Positions 1 to 9,400 of a DNA stretch of 64,000 nucleotides are shown here, one piece after another (within the stretch, counting starts at the first letter, position 1; the number at the start of each line of letters is the position of its first letter). The notes under the pieces were generated by a model that was not told the DNA's origin, made no database searches, and saw only the letters and a program-made list of their open reading frames with translations. Source of the stretch: Lysobacteraceae bacterium NML95-0200 (GTDB taxonomy: Bacteria; Pseudomonadota; Gammaproteobacteria; Xanthomonadales; Xanthomonadaceae); NCBI GenBank assembly GCA_002798255.1, contig NWQQ01000012.1, forward strand, positions 57,213-121,212, written 5' to 3'. Position numbers and translations under genes: made by a program.

Positions 1-235
1 CCGCAATGCCCCGACTCAATTGATGAAAACACTGGGCTACGGCAAGGATTATCAATACGACCACGATGCCGAAGGCGGTATCGCACTTGCGCAGACCGGC
101 TTTCCCGATGCGATGGGCGAGCGCGTGTATTACCAACCCGTGCCGCGCGGCATGGAAATCAAGCTCAAGGAAAAACTCGACGCATTGCGCAGTGCCCGTG
201 AGGCAGCAAGAAAAAGCAGCGCAACAAAGGCCTGA
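1..235 (+). CDS. rarA: RarA (replication-associated recombination protein A), C-terminal fragment
   Basis: Only the 3' end lies in the window; the frame is open from base 2 and stops at 235. The visible protein begins RNAPTQLMK and continues LGYGKDYQYDHD, then VYYQPVPRG before a Lys-rich tail. This series (RNAPT-LM, LGYGKGYxYxHD, FYxPVPRG) is the hallmark of the C-terminal tetramerisation domain of RarA/MgsA, the AAA+ ATPase acting at stalled replication forks. The ATPase domain lies outside the window. No terminator is visible in the 145 bp before the next gene, although a perfect TTGACA hexamer at 246-251 could be a -35 box without a convincing -10. Confidence 0.85.
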   Translation, partial: RNAPTQLMKTLGYGKDYQYDHDAEGGIALAQTGFPDAMGERVYYQPVPRGMEIKLKEKLDALRSAREAARKSSATKA

Positions 236-380
236 ACTGGTTGTTTTGACATAATAAAAATTATGCGAAGTCATGGATGTGCTTCCCAAGGCTGCCTTTT
301 TGCCTCTTATTGCGCTGGGCGTTAACCCCATTTCTGGATATCAGCCGTTTGTCATGGCATCCCCTCAAACGGAGTCCGTC

Positions 381-2153
381 ATGTTGCATGTTTCCTCTTT
401 ATCGTTTTCTGCCCTGTCATTGGCCATAGGCTTGGCGGTTTCGCCTGCGGCACAGGCGTATCGTCCGGCTCCGGCAGATGCGCTTGATTGTGCTGCGCTG
501 GGTGAGCAGCTTGCTTCGCAGGAAATGGTCAGTGCCGCACTCTCACGCAGCGTTGGTAAAACAGCGATCCATGCGTCAGCGCCGCCACCGTCCCAAAAGC
601 CAGCCAATACGGCGTGGATCGAGGTTGCAGCACCGGCCTATGCGCCGCCGCCTGCTCCACCCTCAGCGCCTTCGGTACGCAGCGAGCCAAGTGCCGCCAG
701 TGTGGCGATCGCTCGCCCCGGCCTTCCTGTTGTTCGTCCGCCCGAGCGTTTTCAGCCCACCAATACCGAGCGTTATGCGCATTACGATGACAATCCGGTC
801 AAACGCGCGCGGGAAAACCCGCTTTCGACCTTCTCGGTAGATGTGGATACCGGCAGTTTTACCAATGTGCGCCGCATGCTGAACCAGCAGCAGCGCCCGC
901 CGACCGATGCCGTGCGCGCCGAGGAGTTCATCAATTACTTCGATTATGGCCTTGCCAAGCCGCGCAGCCGCAGCGAGCCGTTGCGGCTGGAAACCGAGCT
1001 TGCGCAAAGCCCCTGGAATGGTCAGCGGCAGTTGCTGCGCATCGCCATGACCGGCTATGAGCCAACGCAAATGCCTGCGGCCAATCTGGTATTTCTGGTG
1101 GACACCTCAGGTTCAATGAACAGCGCCGACAAACTGCCGCTGGTGCGCCAGGCGATTTGCCAAATGCTGCCGCAGTTGCGCGCCCAGGACCGCATCAGCA
1201 TCGTGACGTATGCGGGCACTGCCGGGCTGCATCTGGCGCCAACGCCGGGCAACCAGTCGCGCACCATTTACAACGCGCTCAGACAATTGCACGCCAGCGG
1301 CAGCACCCACGGCAGCGCCGGGATTCAGATGGCCTATGAACAAGCCCGCAAACATTTCATCCGCGGTGGCGTGAACCGGGTATTGCTGGCCACCGATGGC
1401 GACTTCAATGTCGGTACCGTCAACCAGCAAGCGCTGGAAACCCTGGTGGCCGACCAGCGCAAGCATGGCATTGCGCTGACCACGCTGGGTGTTGGCAGCG
1501 GCAATTACAACGAGCATTTGGCCGAGCGTCTGGCCGATGTCGGTGATGGCAATTACAGCTATCTCGATAGCCTGGAGGAAGCGCACCGGGTGCTGGTGAA
1601 AAACATGCGCAGCACGCTCTTGACCATTGCCCAGGATGTAAAGCTGCAAGTGGAATTCAATCCCGCCGTGGTGGCCGAATACCGCCTGATTGGCTATGAA
1701 AACCGCCTGCTTCGTGATGAAGATTTTCAGAACGACCGGGTGGATGCCGGTGATGTCGGTGCCGGCCATCAGGTCACAGCCTTGTATGAAATCGCCCGGG
1801 TCGACTCCGGCGGAACGCAGCTGCCTGCACTGCGCTATCAACCGCCTGCCACTGTCTCCGCTGGTAGCAATGAGCTTGCCACCGTCAGCCTACGCTACAA
1901 GCTGCCCGGGCAAAGCCAGAGCCAGCTGCGCCAGGTGCGCATTGCCAACCATGTACAGCGCGGTAGCGACGCCATGAATTTGGCTGCGGCGGCGGCAGCT
2001 TTTGCCGATGCTCTGCGGGGCGGTGAGCGTATCGGCATGCCATTTGCCGACATTGCCCGCCTTGCCAAAAACAATCGGTCAATTGCCGATGCCGAGCGCA
2101 CCACGTTTGTGGACATGATTGGCAAAGCCGAGCGTCTGATTGACGGCGAATGA
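381..2153 (+). CDS. Exported YfbK-type von Willebrand factor A domain protein
   Basis: A 590-residue protein when started at ATG 381, which has GGAG six bases upstream and opens directly with a signal peptide (MLHVSSLSFSALSLAIGLAV, cleavage expected after AQA near residue 26). The frame could be extended to 273, but that would bury the signal peptide. An Ala/Pro-rich linker (about 60-150) is followed by the YfbK N-terminal region (NPLSTFSVDVDTGS, EEFINYFDY). The vWA fold near 230-410 has an intact MIDAS motif DTSGSM at about residue 241. The last 170 residues match the C-terminal extension of YfbK-like proteins (TALYEI). vWA domains bind ligands through a divalent metal. The downstream sigma/anti-sigma pair suggests an envelope role, but the substrate is unknown. 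Confidence 0.82.
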   Translation: MLHVSSLSFSALSLAIGLAVSPAAQAYRPAPADALDCAALGEQLASQEMVSAALSRSVGKTAIHASAPPPSQKPANTAWIEVAAPAYAPPPAPPSAPSVRSEPSAASVAIARPGLPVVRPPERFQPTNTERYAHYDDNPVKRARENPLSTFSVDVDTGSFTNVRRMLNQQQRPPTDAVRAEEFINYFDYGLAKPRSRSEPLRLETELAQSPWNGQRQLLRIAMTGYEPTQMPAANLVFLVDTSGSMNSADKLPLVRQAICQMLPQLRAQDRISIVTYAGTAGLHLAPTPGNQSRTIYNALRQLHASGSTHGSAGIQMAYEQARKHFIRGGVNRVLLATDGDFNVGTVNQQALETLVADQRKHGIALTTLGVGSGNYNEHLAERLADVGDGNYSYLDSLEEAHRVLVKNMRSTLLTIAQDVKLQVEFNPAVVAEYRLIGYENRLLRDEDFQNDRVDAGDVGAGHQVTALYEIARVDSGGTQLPALRYQPPATVSAGSNELATVSLRYKLPGQSQSQLRQVRIANHVQRGSDAMNLAAAAAAFADALRGGERIGMPFADIARLAKNNRSIADAERTTFVDMIGKAERLIDGE

Positions 2154-2227
2154 TGCACGCAGCCAGCGCCCCGGCCACTATCGGAAATCGCCGCCCTGCC
2201 GGGGCGGCTGGCTTTAGACTATGGCGC

Positions 2228-2797
2228 ATGGATAGCCCCGCCGCCCAAGATGCCTCCACTCCGGATGACCAGCAGTTGATGCTGGCCTATATCGCAGGCG
2301 ATGAAGCTGCATTTGCCACGCTCTACGCAAGACACCGCCTGGGGCTATACCGGTTTTTGCTGCGCCATTTGCGTGATGAGGCACTGGCTGAGGAGCTGTT
2401 TCAGGATATCTGGCAGAAAATCATCAGTGCACGTCTTGGCTGGAAGCCGGATGCGCCATTCCATGCCTGGCTATACCGCATCGCGCACAATCGTTTGAAT
2501 GATTACTGGCGCGCCCGGAAGCATCGCCCAACTGCACCAGAAGACGCCGATGCGCGCATCGCCAGCCTGCACGATGAACATACGCCCGAGCATGCGCTTT
2601 CCGAGTTTGAGGAGCGCCGACGCCTGCAACTGGCGCTGGAGGCCTTGCCCGATGAGCAGCGCACCGTGTTGCTGCTGCGGCTGGAGCAGGAAATGACCCT
2701 GGAGGAAATTGGCCAAGTCACAGGTTATGGCCGAGAAACCGTGAAGTCCCGGCTGCGCTATGCCATGGACAAACTGCGTGCGAGGTTGAAGCCATGA
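2228..2797 (+). CDS. ECF-family RNA polymerase sigma factor
   Basis: About 189 residues from ATG 2228 (MDSPAAQ). The frame is open from 2150, where an ATG overlaps the preceding stop, so the start is uncertain; the upstream 26 residues look non-conserved. Region 2 is visible as DEAAFATLYARHRLGLYRF through ELFQDIWQKI and WLYRIAHNRLNDYWR. Region 4 shows LPDEQRTVLLLRLEQEMTLEE and ETVKSRLRYAMDKLRARL, a typical helix-turn-helix for -35 recognition. No extra domains are present, so this is a minimal extracytoplasmic-function sigma factor. It overlaps the next gene by four bases, which is likely its regulator. Its promoter targets cannot be named from this window. Confidence 0.9.
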   Translation: MDSPAAQDASTPDDQQLMLAYIAGDEAAFATLYARHRLGLYRFLLRHLRDEALAEELFQDIWQKIISARLGWKPDAPFHAWLYRIAHNRLNDYWRARKHRPTAPEDADARIASLHDEHTPEHALSEFEERRRLQLALEALPDEQRTVLLLRLEQEMTLEEIGQVTGYGRETVKSRLRYAMDKLRARLKP

Positions 2798-3699
2798 GCC
2801 GGGCACCTTTAACCGCCGAAGAACGCGCACTGGCCGACAAGCTCGCCCGCATTGCCCCGCGCGCCGAACCCTCCGCTGCGCTGGATGCCAGGATTCTGGC
2901 GATGGCCGCCGAGGCGCATGCGCAAGCAACCACCCCACCGCCAAAACCGCGCCGCTGGTTGCCGTCACTGGCACTGGCCGCATCCCTGGCGCTGGTAGCC
3001 GGTGTCATCTGGCGGGTACACCCGGTGCTGAATCCGCAAGATACGCCCCCAGCAACGGCCATCAGCGAAGCCGATGCTGCCGCAGGGCTTCCCCCCATGC
3101 CAGTGATGGAAACGATGACAGACGCACCTGTCGAGCTTGCAGATGCCGCTGCCATGCCCGAAACCCATGCTGCTTCTGCTGCAATCGAAATGGCTCCGCC
3201 GCCGCCGGCCCGCAAAGCGGCGCCTGTCGCCATGAGTGCACCTGTTGCGGAAGAACCGCTGCAACTGCCGCCGATGGCCTTGCCCGCTCCCGCGCCGCCG
3301 GTTGAGCAAGCACAGCAAGCTCAAGCGGCCGAGGCACAAAGGGCACGACAAAAAGTCCAGGAAAGCCATAGCGCAAAATCTACCGCCACAATGCCAAGCC
3401 ACGCAGCAGCGCGTAATGCAGAACTTGCAGCCCCGCCGCCGCCACCCCCTGCTCCACCAGCCCCTGCAGCGGCAGTAATGATGGAACGCGCAGCGCCTGT
3501 TGCTGCCGATACCTCCGAATCATTGGATAGCATCACACTCACCGGTACTCGCATCCTGCCCGGCGAGCCAGAAATCGCCCGTATCCGTGGGCTTATCGAA
3601 CAAGGCCATACCCGCAAGGCACGCCGCGAACTTAAAAAACTCATGCGTCGCCATCCCGATATTGAAATCCCCGATGACTTAAAACAGCTACTGGACTGA
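2794..3699 (+). CDS. Putative anti-sigma factor, single-pass membrane protein
   Basis: A 301-residue protein whose ATG overlaps the sigma-factor stop (ATGA), indicating translational coupling. Residues 1-48 are a charged cytoplasmic segment with Ala- and Glu-rich helices. Residues about 50-68 form one hydrophobic helix (WLPSLALAASLALVAGVIW). The remaining 230 residues are a Pro/Ala-rich, low-complexity, presumably periplasmic region ending in a basic helical stretch (EIARIRGLIEQGHTRKARR) and an acidic tail. No zinc-binding HxxxCxxC motif is present, so it is not a classic ZAS anti-sigma factor. The role is inferred from topology and from coupling to the ECF gene; domain recognition is weak. 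Confidence 0.6.
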   Translation: MSRAPLTAEERALADKLARIAPRAEPSAALDARILAMAAEAHAQATTPPPKPRRWLPSLALAASLALVAGVIWRVHPVLNPQDTPPATAISEADAAAGLPPMPVMETMTDAPVELADAAAMPETHAASAAIEMAPPPPARKAAPVAMSAPVAEEPLQLPPMALPAPAPPVEQAQQAQAAEAQRARQKVQESHSAKSTATMPSHAAARNAELAAPPPPPPAPPAPAAAVMMERAAPVAADTSESLDSITLTGTRILPGEPEIARIRGLIEQGHTRKARRELKKLMRRHPDIEIPDDLKQLLD

Positions 3700-4337
3700 T
3701 GATGAACCGCCAGCGTTTCCTTGCCCATTTTTTTGCACTCGCTGCAAGCCTGTTGCTGCTGGCCGCCTGCGGCGACAACAGACCCCGGCAACAACCGCTG
3801 CCGGCTTCGGCCACCGTGCTGGCGTTGGGGGACTCACTCACAGCCGGCGTCGGTGCCAGCGAGTCTGGCGCCTATCCGGCACAACTGGCCAGGCTGACCG
3901 GCTGGCAGGTCATCAATGGCGGTGTTTCCGGTGATACCTCGGCACAGGCACTGGCACGCCTGCCGGAGTTGCTCAGACAAAAGCCGGATTTGGTATTGGT
4001 CAGCATCGGCGGCAATGATTTTCTGCGCCGCCTGCCAGAAGCAAACACCCGCGCCAATATCAGCCAAATCATCACCACCGTGCAGGCCGAAAACATCCCG
4101 GTGGTGCTGATTGCCGTGCCGCAGCTCAGCGTTGGTGCGCTGTTTGGCAGTCTGTCCGACAGCCCGCTTTATCAGACGCTGGCCAAGCAGCATCAGGTGC
4201 CGTTGATGGAAGACGGTTGGTCGCAAATCCTGAGCGACAAAAGCCTCAAATCCGACCAAATCCATGCCAATGCTGAGGGCTATCGTTTGTTTGCCGAGAA
4301 AATGGCTGAATTTTTGCGGCGTGAAGGCTTCCGCTGA
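3699..4337 (+). CDS. tesA: TesA-like GDSL esterase / acyl-CoA thioesterase I, probable lipoprotein
   Basis: A 212-residue SGNH hydrolase. The N-terminus has a signal peptide with a lipobox (LLLLAACGD, Cys about residue 25), so the mature enzyme is probably lipid-anchored in the periplasm; E. coli TesA is instead soluble and periplasmic. Block I is LALGDSLTAG with the catalytic Ser, block II is INGGVSGDTS with the oxyanion Gly, block III is VSIGGNDFLR with the Asn, and block V is SDQIHANAEGY with the catalytic Asp and His. All four SGNH residues are intact. It starts one base inside the preceding stop and ends one base into yigZ, so it belongs to the same transcript. Expected activity is hydrolysis of acyl-CoA, arylesters or lysophospholipid. 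Confidence 0.88.
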   Translation: MMNRQRFLAHFFALAASLLLLAACGDNRPRQQPLPASATVLALGDSLTAGVGASESGAYPAQLARLTGWQVINGGVSGDTSAQALARLPELLRQKPDLVLVSIGGNDFLRRLPEANTRANISQIITTVQAENIPVVLIAVPQLSVGALFGSLSDSPLYQTLAKQHQVPLMEDGWSQILSDKSLKSDQIHANAEGYRLFAEKMAEFLRREGFR

Positions 4338-4948
4338 TGTCCGAGCCGATCACTCGCTATCGCACCATCGAAGCCCCGGCCAGTGGTGAAGTCAAAGACC
4401 GGGGGAGCCGCTTTATCGGCTACGCCTACCCGATGGCAAGCACTGAAGCGCTGCGCAAACATCTGGAAGCCCTGCGTGAAGCCCATCCCAAAGCCTGCCA
4501 CTGGTGTTATGCCTATCGCCTGGGCGCAGATGGCGGCCAGTTTCGCGCCAATGATGATGGCGAGCCTTCCGGCAGCGCCGGCCGCCCGATTCTGGGACAG
4601 ATTGATTCGGCTGGCCTCAGCGATGTACTCGTCGTAGTGGTGCGCTACTTTGGCGGCACCCTGCTGGGCGTGCCCGGCCTGATTGCCGCCTACAAGGGCG
4701 CGGCGGCCGCTGCACTTGCCGCAGCACAAACCCTGGAAAAAGACGTCACCCGCACCCTGTGGCTACGTTGCGACTACCCGCACTTGAGTGATGCCCTGCG
4801 CATCGCCAAACAACACCAGGCCGAAATCCTGAGCCAGGAACTGCAACTGGACTGCCTGCTGCAACTGCGTATCCCCCTGCAACACTACATGGATGCCACT
4901 CAGGCCTTTCAAAACACCCGCGTGATGCAGCTGCAAGAAGAGAGCTAA
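4337..4948 (+). CDS. yigZ: YigZ/IMPACT family protein
   Basis: A 203-residue protein matching the YigZ family (UPF0029, IMPACT N-terminal domain plus a C-terminal ferredoxin-like domain). Diagnostic blocks are KDRGSRFIGYAYP, the CHWCYAYRLG stretch, NDDGEPSGSAGRPIL and VVVRYFGGTLLGVPGL. The family is conserved from bacteria to human IMPACT, which acts in translational control; the bacterial function is unsettled. The start overlaps the tesA stop by one base (TGATG). It is the last gene of the plus-strand chain, followed within about 50 bp by a 10-bp inverted repeat and then by a convergent gene. Confidence 0.9.
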   Translation: MSEPITRYRTIEAPASGEVKDRGSRFIGYAYPMASTEALRKHLEALREAHPKACHWCYAYRLGADGGQFRANDDGEPSGSAGRPILGQIDSAGLSDVLVVVVRYFGGTLLGVPGLIAAYKGAAAAALAAAQTLEKDVTRTLWLRCDYPHLSDALRIAKQHQAEILSQELQLDCLLQLRIPLQHYMDATQAFQNTRVMQLQEES

Positions 4949-4998
4949 TCCCTTGCTGCAGCCGCTGCCCCGCTTATCCTGCAACATTTCCGACAAGA

Positions 4999-5037
4999 AG
5001 GCTGCCCCAACGGCCAATAACATGCATGGGGCAGCCT
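4999..5037. terminator. Inverted repeat between convergent genes
   Basis: Perfect 10-bp arms AGGCTGCCCC (4999-5008) and GGGGCAGCCT (5028-5037) with a 19-base loop, between yigZ and the convergent DUF4019 gene. It lacks a T-run on either side, so a terminator role is inferred from position only. Confidence 0.4.
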
Positions 5038-5079
5038 GGAAGCTTCAAGTAAGTTTCAGCTTTTGACAAATAACATTTG

Positions 5080-5553
5080 TTATTGGATAGAGTAGCCAGC
5101 TACTCGCCAGGTCGTATTGTCATCCATGCGAAAACTTATCAGTTCTACCAAGGTTTTGCCTGAAGAAAAACGTGTCGCAAAGCGCACAGTGACATAAGTG
5201 CCTGGAAGTGGGCTGGACTCTCCTTGCGCAGGATTAATTTGCTGGCGCAATACCGACAGCCATACACGCGACTGCGCCTGTCCAAGCGGAGCACGTGCCA
5301 TCTGCAACTGATTGACGAAAGCATCACGGCTTACAGTGCTCTTTGCTGCTATCGAAGCACCTTCCCATACCTCTGCTGCACGGCCATTGTCAATTAAATC
5401 AGCAACATGCAGTGCCCCCGTCAGTATGCTGTTGGGATCAATATCCTGCTGCACCTGAGCCTGGGCCTGGGGTGCAACAGCCCCGCGCTGTTGCGCCATG
5501 CCCGTCAATGGCAACAGAGCCAGCAATGCAAGTGCAAGACTACGATACTTCAT
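5080..5553 (-). CDS. Exported DUF4019-type protein
   Basis: A 157-residue protein. It begins MKYRSLALALLALLPLTGMA, a signal peptide with cleavage expected near residue 20. The rest resembles the DUF4019 family: a helix with AAEVWEGAS, a VSRDAFVNQLQMARAPLG segment, then the beta-rich end GTYVTVRFATRF, LVELISFRMDD and TTWRVAGYSI. GGAG stands ten bases before the ATG. DUF4019 proteins are small periplasmic proteins of unknown function. It lies just downstream of the adhesin/OmpA-type pair but is separated from it by a strong terminator, so it has its own promoter or depends on read-through. A relation to the adhesin system is possible but unproven. Confidence 0.75.
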   Translation of the reverse strand: MKYRSLALALLALLPLTGMAQQRGAVAPQAQAQVQQDIDPNSILTGALHVADLIDNGRAAEVWEGASIAAKSTVSRDAFVNQLQMARAPLGQAQSRVWLSVLRQQINPAQGESSPLPGTYVTVRFATRFSSGKTLVELISFRMDDNTTWRVAGYSIQ

Positions 5554-5594
5554 GGTGTTACTTCTCCAAACGTGAAGGTCAATTTATCGACATT

Positions 5595-5624
5595 AAAAAA
5601 GCCCCCAGCGTTTTCTGGGGGCTT
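5595..5624 (-). terminator. Rho-independent terminator after the TpgA-like gene
   Basis: On the minus strand GCCCCCAG pairs with CTGGGGGC (arms at 5615-5622 and 5601-5608) around a 6-base loop, followed by a run of T (the A-run at 5595-5600 of the plus strand). It lies just past the stop of the OmpA-domain gene. Confidence 0.88.
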
Positions 5625-5632
5625 TCAGCATA

Positions 5633-6457
5633 TCAGTTTGTATACGCGCGAACCTCGACACGCCGGTTCGGCGCCAGGCAACGGATACGTACTTCACGGC
5701 TGGTGCGCGGATCACATTGTACGACAGGATCTACAGAACCCATGCCAAGCGCACGCACCATGCCGGCCGGAACGCCCTGTTTCAGCAGGTAGCTACGCAC
5801 GCTTTCTGCACGACGCTGCGCCAACACCACATTTTGCTGGGCGCTACCAATCTCATCGGTATAAGCCAGCACATCTACGCTGCGCAAGTTGGGATTGGAT
5901 TTAAGCTCCGTCGCCAGCCTCTGCAGGCGCTGCTGCCCTTCAACCGACAAGTCTTCGATACCCGCACGGGCAAAGGCAAATAGCCCGTCGGCCTCAATCA
6001 GCGTACGCGGCACTGCCGCTGGAGCCACAGGTGCCACAACAGATGCGACAGCTACAGGCTCCTTGAGCAAGTCAGCACAATCAGCAGGCTGCCAGTGCTG
6101 GCTGCTACTGATGTAATCACGATTGAACAAAATTTTGAACTGGCACGTCTTTATACCCGCATCGGTACGGAAGTGGAACAGATAGTCCCACTCCCGAACC
6201 CGGTAAAAGCCCTCGGCAAAGTGCGGTGCACCCAGCAGCTCATACAGCTGTCCCTTGTTCATCCCGACCTGTGCCAAACGCACATCATCAAGACGGGGAA
6301 AGGTGCCGTTCTTCTCGTATGCCCGGCTGATATCGGGAAAAACCACTTCATCTGCCACACCTTCTGCGGAAATGCCGCGGCTGACGTGGGTACTGCAAGC
6401 TGAAAGTACCAACCCGGCAGCGGTTGCCAAGGCCAAAAGTGCTTTTTGTTTCTTCAT
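5633..6457 (-). CDS. TpgA-like lipoprotein: BamE/SmpA domain plus OmpA peptidoglycan-binding domain
   Basis: A 274-residue protein from ATG 6457 (GGAG six bases upstream); longer starts to 6490 would spoil the signal peptide MKKQKALLALATAAGLVLSA, which ends in a lipobox (LSAC). Residues about 50-125 match a SmpA/OmlA (BamE) fold (RLAQVGMNKGQLYELLGAPH, then WDYLFHF). Residues about 160-274 form an OmpA C-terminal domain (DVLAYTDEIGSAQQN, RAESVRSYLLKQGV, PNRRVEV) that should bind peptidoglycan. This two-domain layout directly downstream of a giant trimeric adhesin matches TpgA, the partner described for Acinetobacter AtaA. Likely role: helps the adhesin insert and ties it to the cell wall. The gap to the adhesin stop is 26 bp, so they are probably co-transcribed. 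Confidence 0.82.
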   Translation of the reverse strand: MKKQKALLALATAAGLVLSACSTHVSRGISAEGVADEVVFPDISRAYEKNGTFPRLDDVRLAQVGMNKGQLYELLGAPHFAEGFYRVREWDYLFHFRTDAGIKTCQFKILFNRDYISSSQHWQPADCADLLKEPVAVASVVAPVAPAAVPRTLIEADGLFAFARAGIEDLSVEGQQRLQRLATELKSNPNLRSVDVLAYTDEIGSAQQNVVLAQRRAESVRSYLLKQGVPAGMVRALGMGSVDPVVQCDPRTSREVRIRCLAPNRRVEVRAYTN

Positions 6458-6483
6458 GGTGTTCTCCATATCTGTTGCCTTGA

Positions 6484-9400
6484 TTACCACTGCACGCCTA
6501 CGCCGGCCGAGAAGCCCCAGTCACGGGCGGTATTGCCACTGGCTTGTGCCTTGTAAACCCACTTGCCGTTATCGGTGATGCCGGAAAGACCGAAGGCCAG
6601 ACCATATTCACCACGATAGCCGCCTACCGCTGCCGAGAACATGCTCTTGCCCGGCAGATAAGCCTGCGGCAAGCCTGCCATCGCCATTGCCGAGGCAGTT
6701 GCCCCACGGTAGCCACGGTCAAGCTGCCACATGTCGTTGGCAAGCTGGTTGAAGCGGTTATCGGTATAGGCATTGGCACCGGCAATGGCACCGTTCAACT
6801 GGCCGACATTCACCGCATCGGTATCGGCGACACCGGCGGCGACATTGCGAACCACATTGCCCCCCATGTTAACAGTCTGGTCACCGGCGACTTCGATACC
6901 GCCATTGAAGGTGGTCTTGCCTTCCACCACCGGGTTATCCACCACACTGACGGTATAGGTATCACCATTCTGGGTAACCTGGGTATTGGTGCCAGCCACT
7001 ACCTTGGTGGCACCACTGCCACCACCAGCAACGGCATTCAGTGCATCCTGAACGTTGGTATAGGTATTGCCTCCCACGGTCAGGTTCACACTCAGGCCGC
7101 CACCCGGGGTATAGGTGGTATTGCCACCCAAGGCCAGTGCCGTGGCATTGCCAAGGTTATTGAGCGCGGTTCCCACGGCAAACAGCTGCGAGCCGTTCAC
7201 CGCATCGGTGGAGTCAGCACTCAAACGACCAGCGGCAACATTGACAATACGGCGCTCATTGCCCTTGCTGCCCACCGAGACCACGGCCACTGCATTCACA
7301 CCGGCAGCCGCGCCACCATTGAGCATGAAGGTACCCGTGTTATCCACAGCCTGGGTCTGTGCACCTGAACCCAGCGCCACGCTACCGGCATGGCTGGCGG
7401 CAGCCCCCTTGCCCATCGCCACGGCATTTTCAGCCGTTGCCGTGGTATCGACACCGGCAGCAATTGCACCACTGGCGGTGGCACCATCGTTGTCGTAGTT
7501 GCCACCCTTGCTGCCACCGTCATTGACACTGTAATAGTGGGTCTTGACCTTGGCAGTTTCTTCGCCAACGTAGTTCTTCAGCTGACCCAAGTTGACGGCA
7601 TCACCGTCTTCGGTGCCATCACCCAGGTTGCTGATCTTCTTGCCAGCCATATCAATACCGGCTGCACTGATCGTCGGACCACCGGCAATCGCAAGACCAT
7701 TGGCATCCAGCTTGTTGCCGCCTGCGGTCACGCTATCCACGTCCAAGTCACGGCTCAGGGTGATTTCCACCTTGCCATCCTGATCAGCACCGTTTTGCAC
7801 CACACTGATATTGCTGTCAGCACTGCTGAAGGTGACCACACCATTGGGGCCGATATTGGCTTTGTTGCCAGCGCTATCGGTCACCGTCCAGCCGGCATTG
7901 ACCAGGGTTTGTACAGCTTTGAGCTGGCTCATGTTGACTGCATCTGTGTCGCCGACACCTGCTGCCAGACCACTGATCCTATTGGTAGTTTTGTCAATGG
8001 TGACGCCACCGACGGTCACCGTGTCAAAGGCCACGTCCTTCTTGGTGGCCACGGTGTAGGTACTGGCACCGGTGGTTGCATCCACGGTTTCGGTTACGCT
8101 GATGTTGTCACCGGCATCCACCTTGGTTTTGGCGGCCACAGCCTTGTCGTTCACCGCTTTGAGCTGGTCTTCGGTGGCGGCCTGACCACTGGTGATATTG
8201 GCCGGGTCAAAGGTGGTATTGCTCAAGCCGCCCACGGTACCGGCATTGCCGTCAATTTTGACCGGCTTGCCGCCCGTGGCCGGGCCGACATTCAATACCG
8301 GCGCCAGCGCCAGCTGAACGCCACCGGCCACGGTGGTGCTGCTGATATTGCTGTCACCCTTGATATTGATGGTGTCACCCAGGGCGTACTGGTTGCTGCC
8401 CGTGGTGCCGCCCACATTAATGCCCTTGGCAATATTGTCGGCATTGGCCTGGATGTTGGTGGCATTGGCCGCCACATTCTGGTTGGTGGCATGCAACTGG
8501 CTGCCATTGACGGCATCGGTGCTGGTGGCGCTGAGTTCCCCAGCAGCCAGACCGCTCACCTTGTTGGTGCTCTTATCGATGGTGACACCACCGACGGTCA
8601 CCGTGTCAAAGGCCACGTCCTTCTTGGTGGCCACGGTGTAGGTACTGGCACCGGTGGTTGCATCCACGGTTTCGGTTACGCTGATGTTGTCACCGGCATC
8701 CACCTTGGTTTTGGCGGCCACAGCCTTGTCGTTCACCGCTTTGAGCTGGTCTTCGGTGGCGGCCTGACCACTGGTGATATTGGCCGGGTCAAAGGTGGTA
8801 TTGCTCAAGCCGCCCACGGTACCGGCATTGCCGTCAATTTTGACCGGCTTGCCGCCCGTGGCCGGGCCGACATTCAATACCGGCGCCAGCGCCAGCTGAA
8901 CGCCACCGGCCACGGTGGTGCTGCTGATATTGCTGTCACCCTTGATATTGATGGTGTCACCCAGGGCGTACTGGTTGCTGCCCGTGGTGCCGCCCACATT
9001 AATGCCCTTGGCAATATTGTCGGCATTGGCCTGGATGTTGGTGGCATTGGCCGCCACATTCTGGTTGGTGGCATGCAACTGGCTGCCATTGACGGCATCG
9101 GTGCTGGTGGCGCTGAGTTCCCCAGCAGCCAGACCGCTCACCTTGTTGGTGCTCTTATCGATGGTGACGCCACCGACGGTCACCGTGTCAAAGGCCACGT
9201 CCTTCTTGGTGGCCACGGTAATCTCGTTGCCTGCCTGAGTGAGCTTGATATTGTCACCGGCATCAATGGTGACGGTTTCACCGTTTTGCACATTTTCTGC
9301 GCTTGTGCCCGCCACCTCACCAGTGCTGCTGCTGGTGGTGAGTTTGAAGCCCGCGGCTTTCAACTGGGCAACGTTCACCGCATCGGTATCTGCACTACCG

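Noticed and set aside
246..275. Promoter with perfect TTGACA upstream of the vWA gene
   Set aside because: No acceptable -10 box at 15-19 bases spacing; kept only as a remark.
8000..9218. Possible CRISPR-like repetition
   Set aside because: The unit is 582 bp, in frame and without short spacers; it is a protein-coding tandem duplication.
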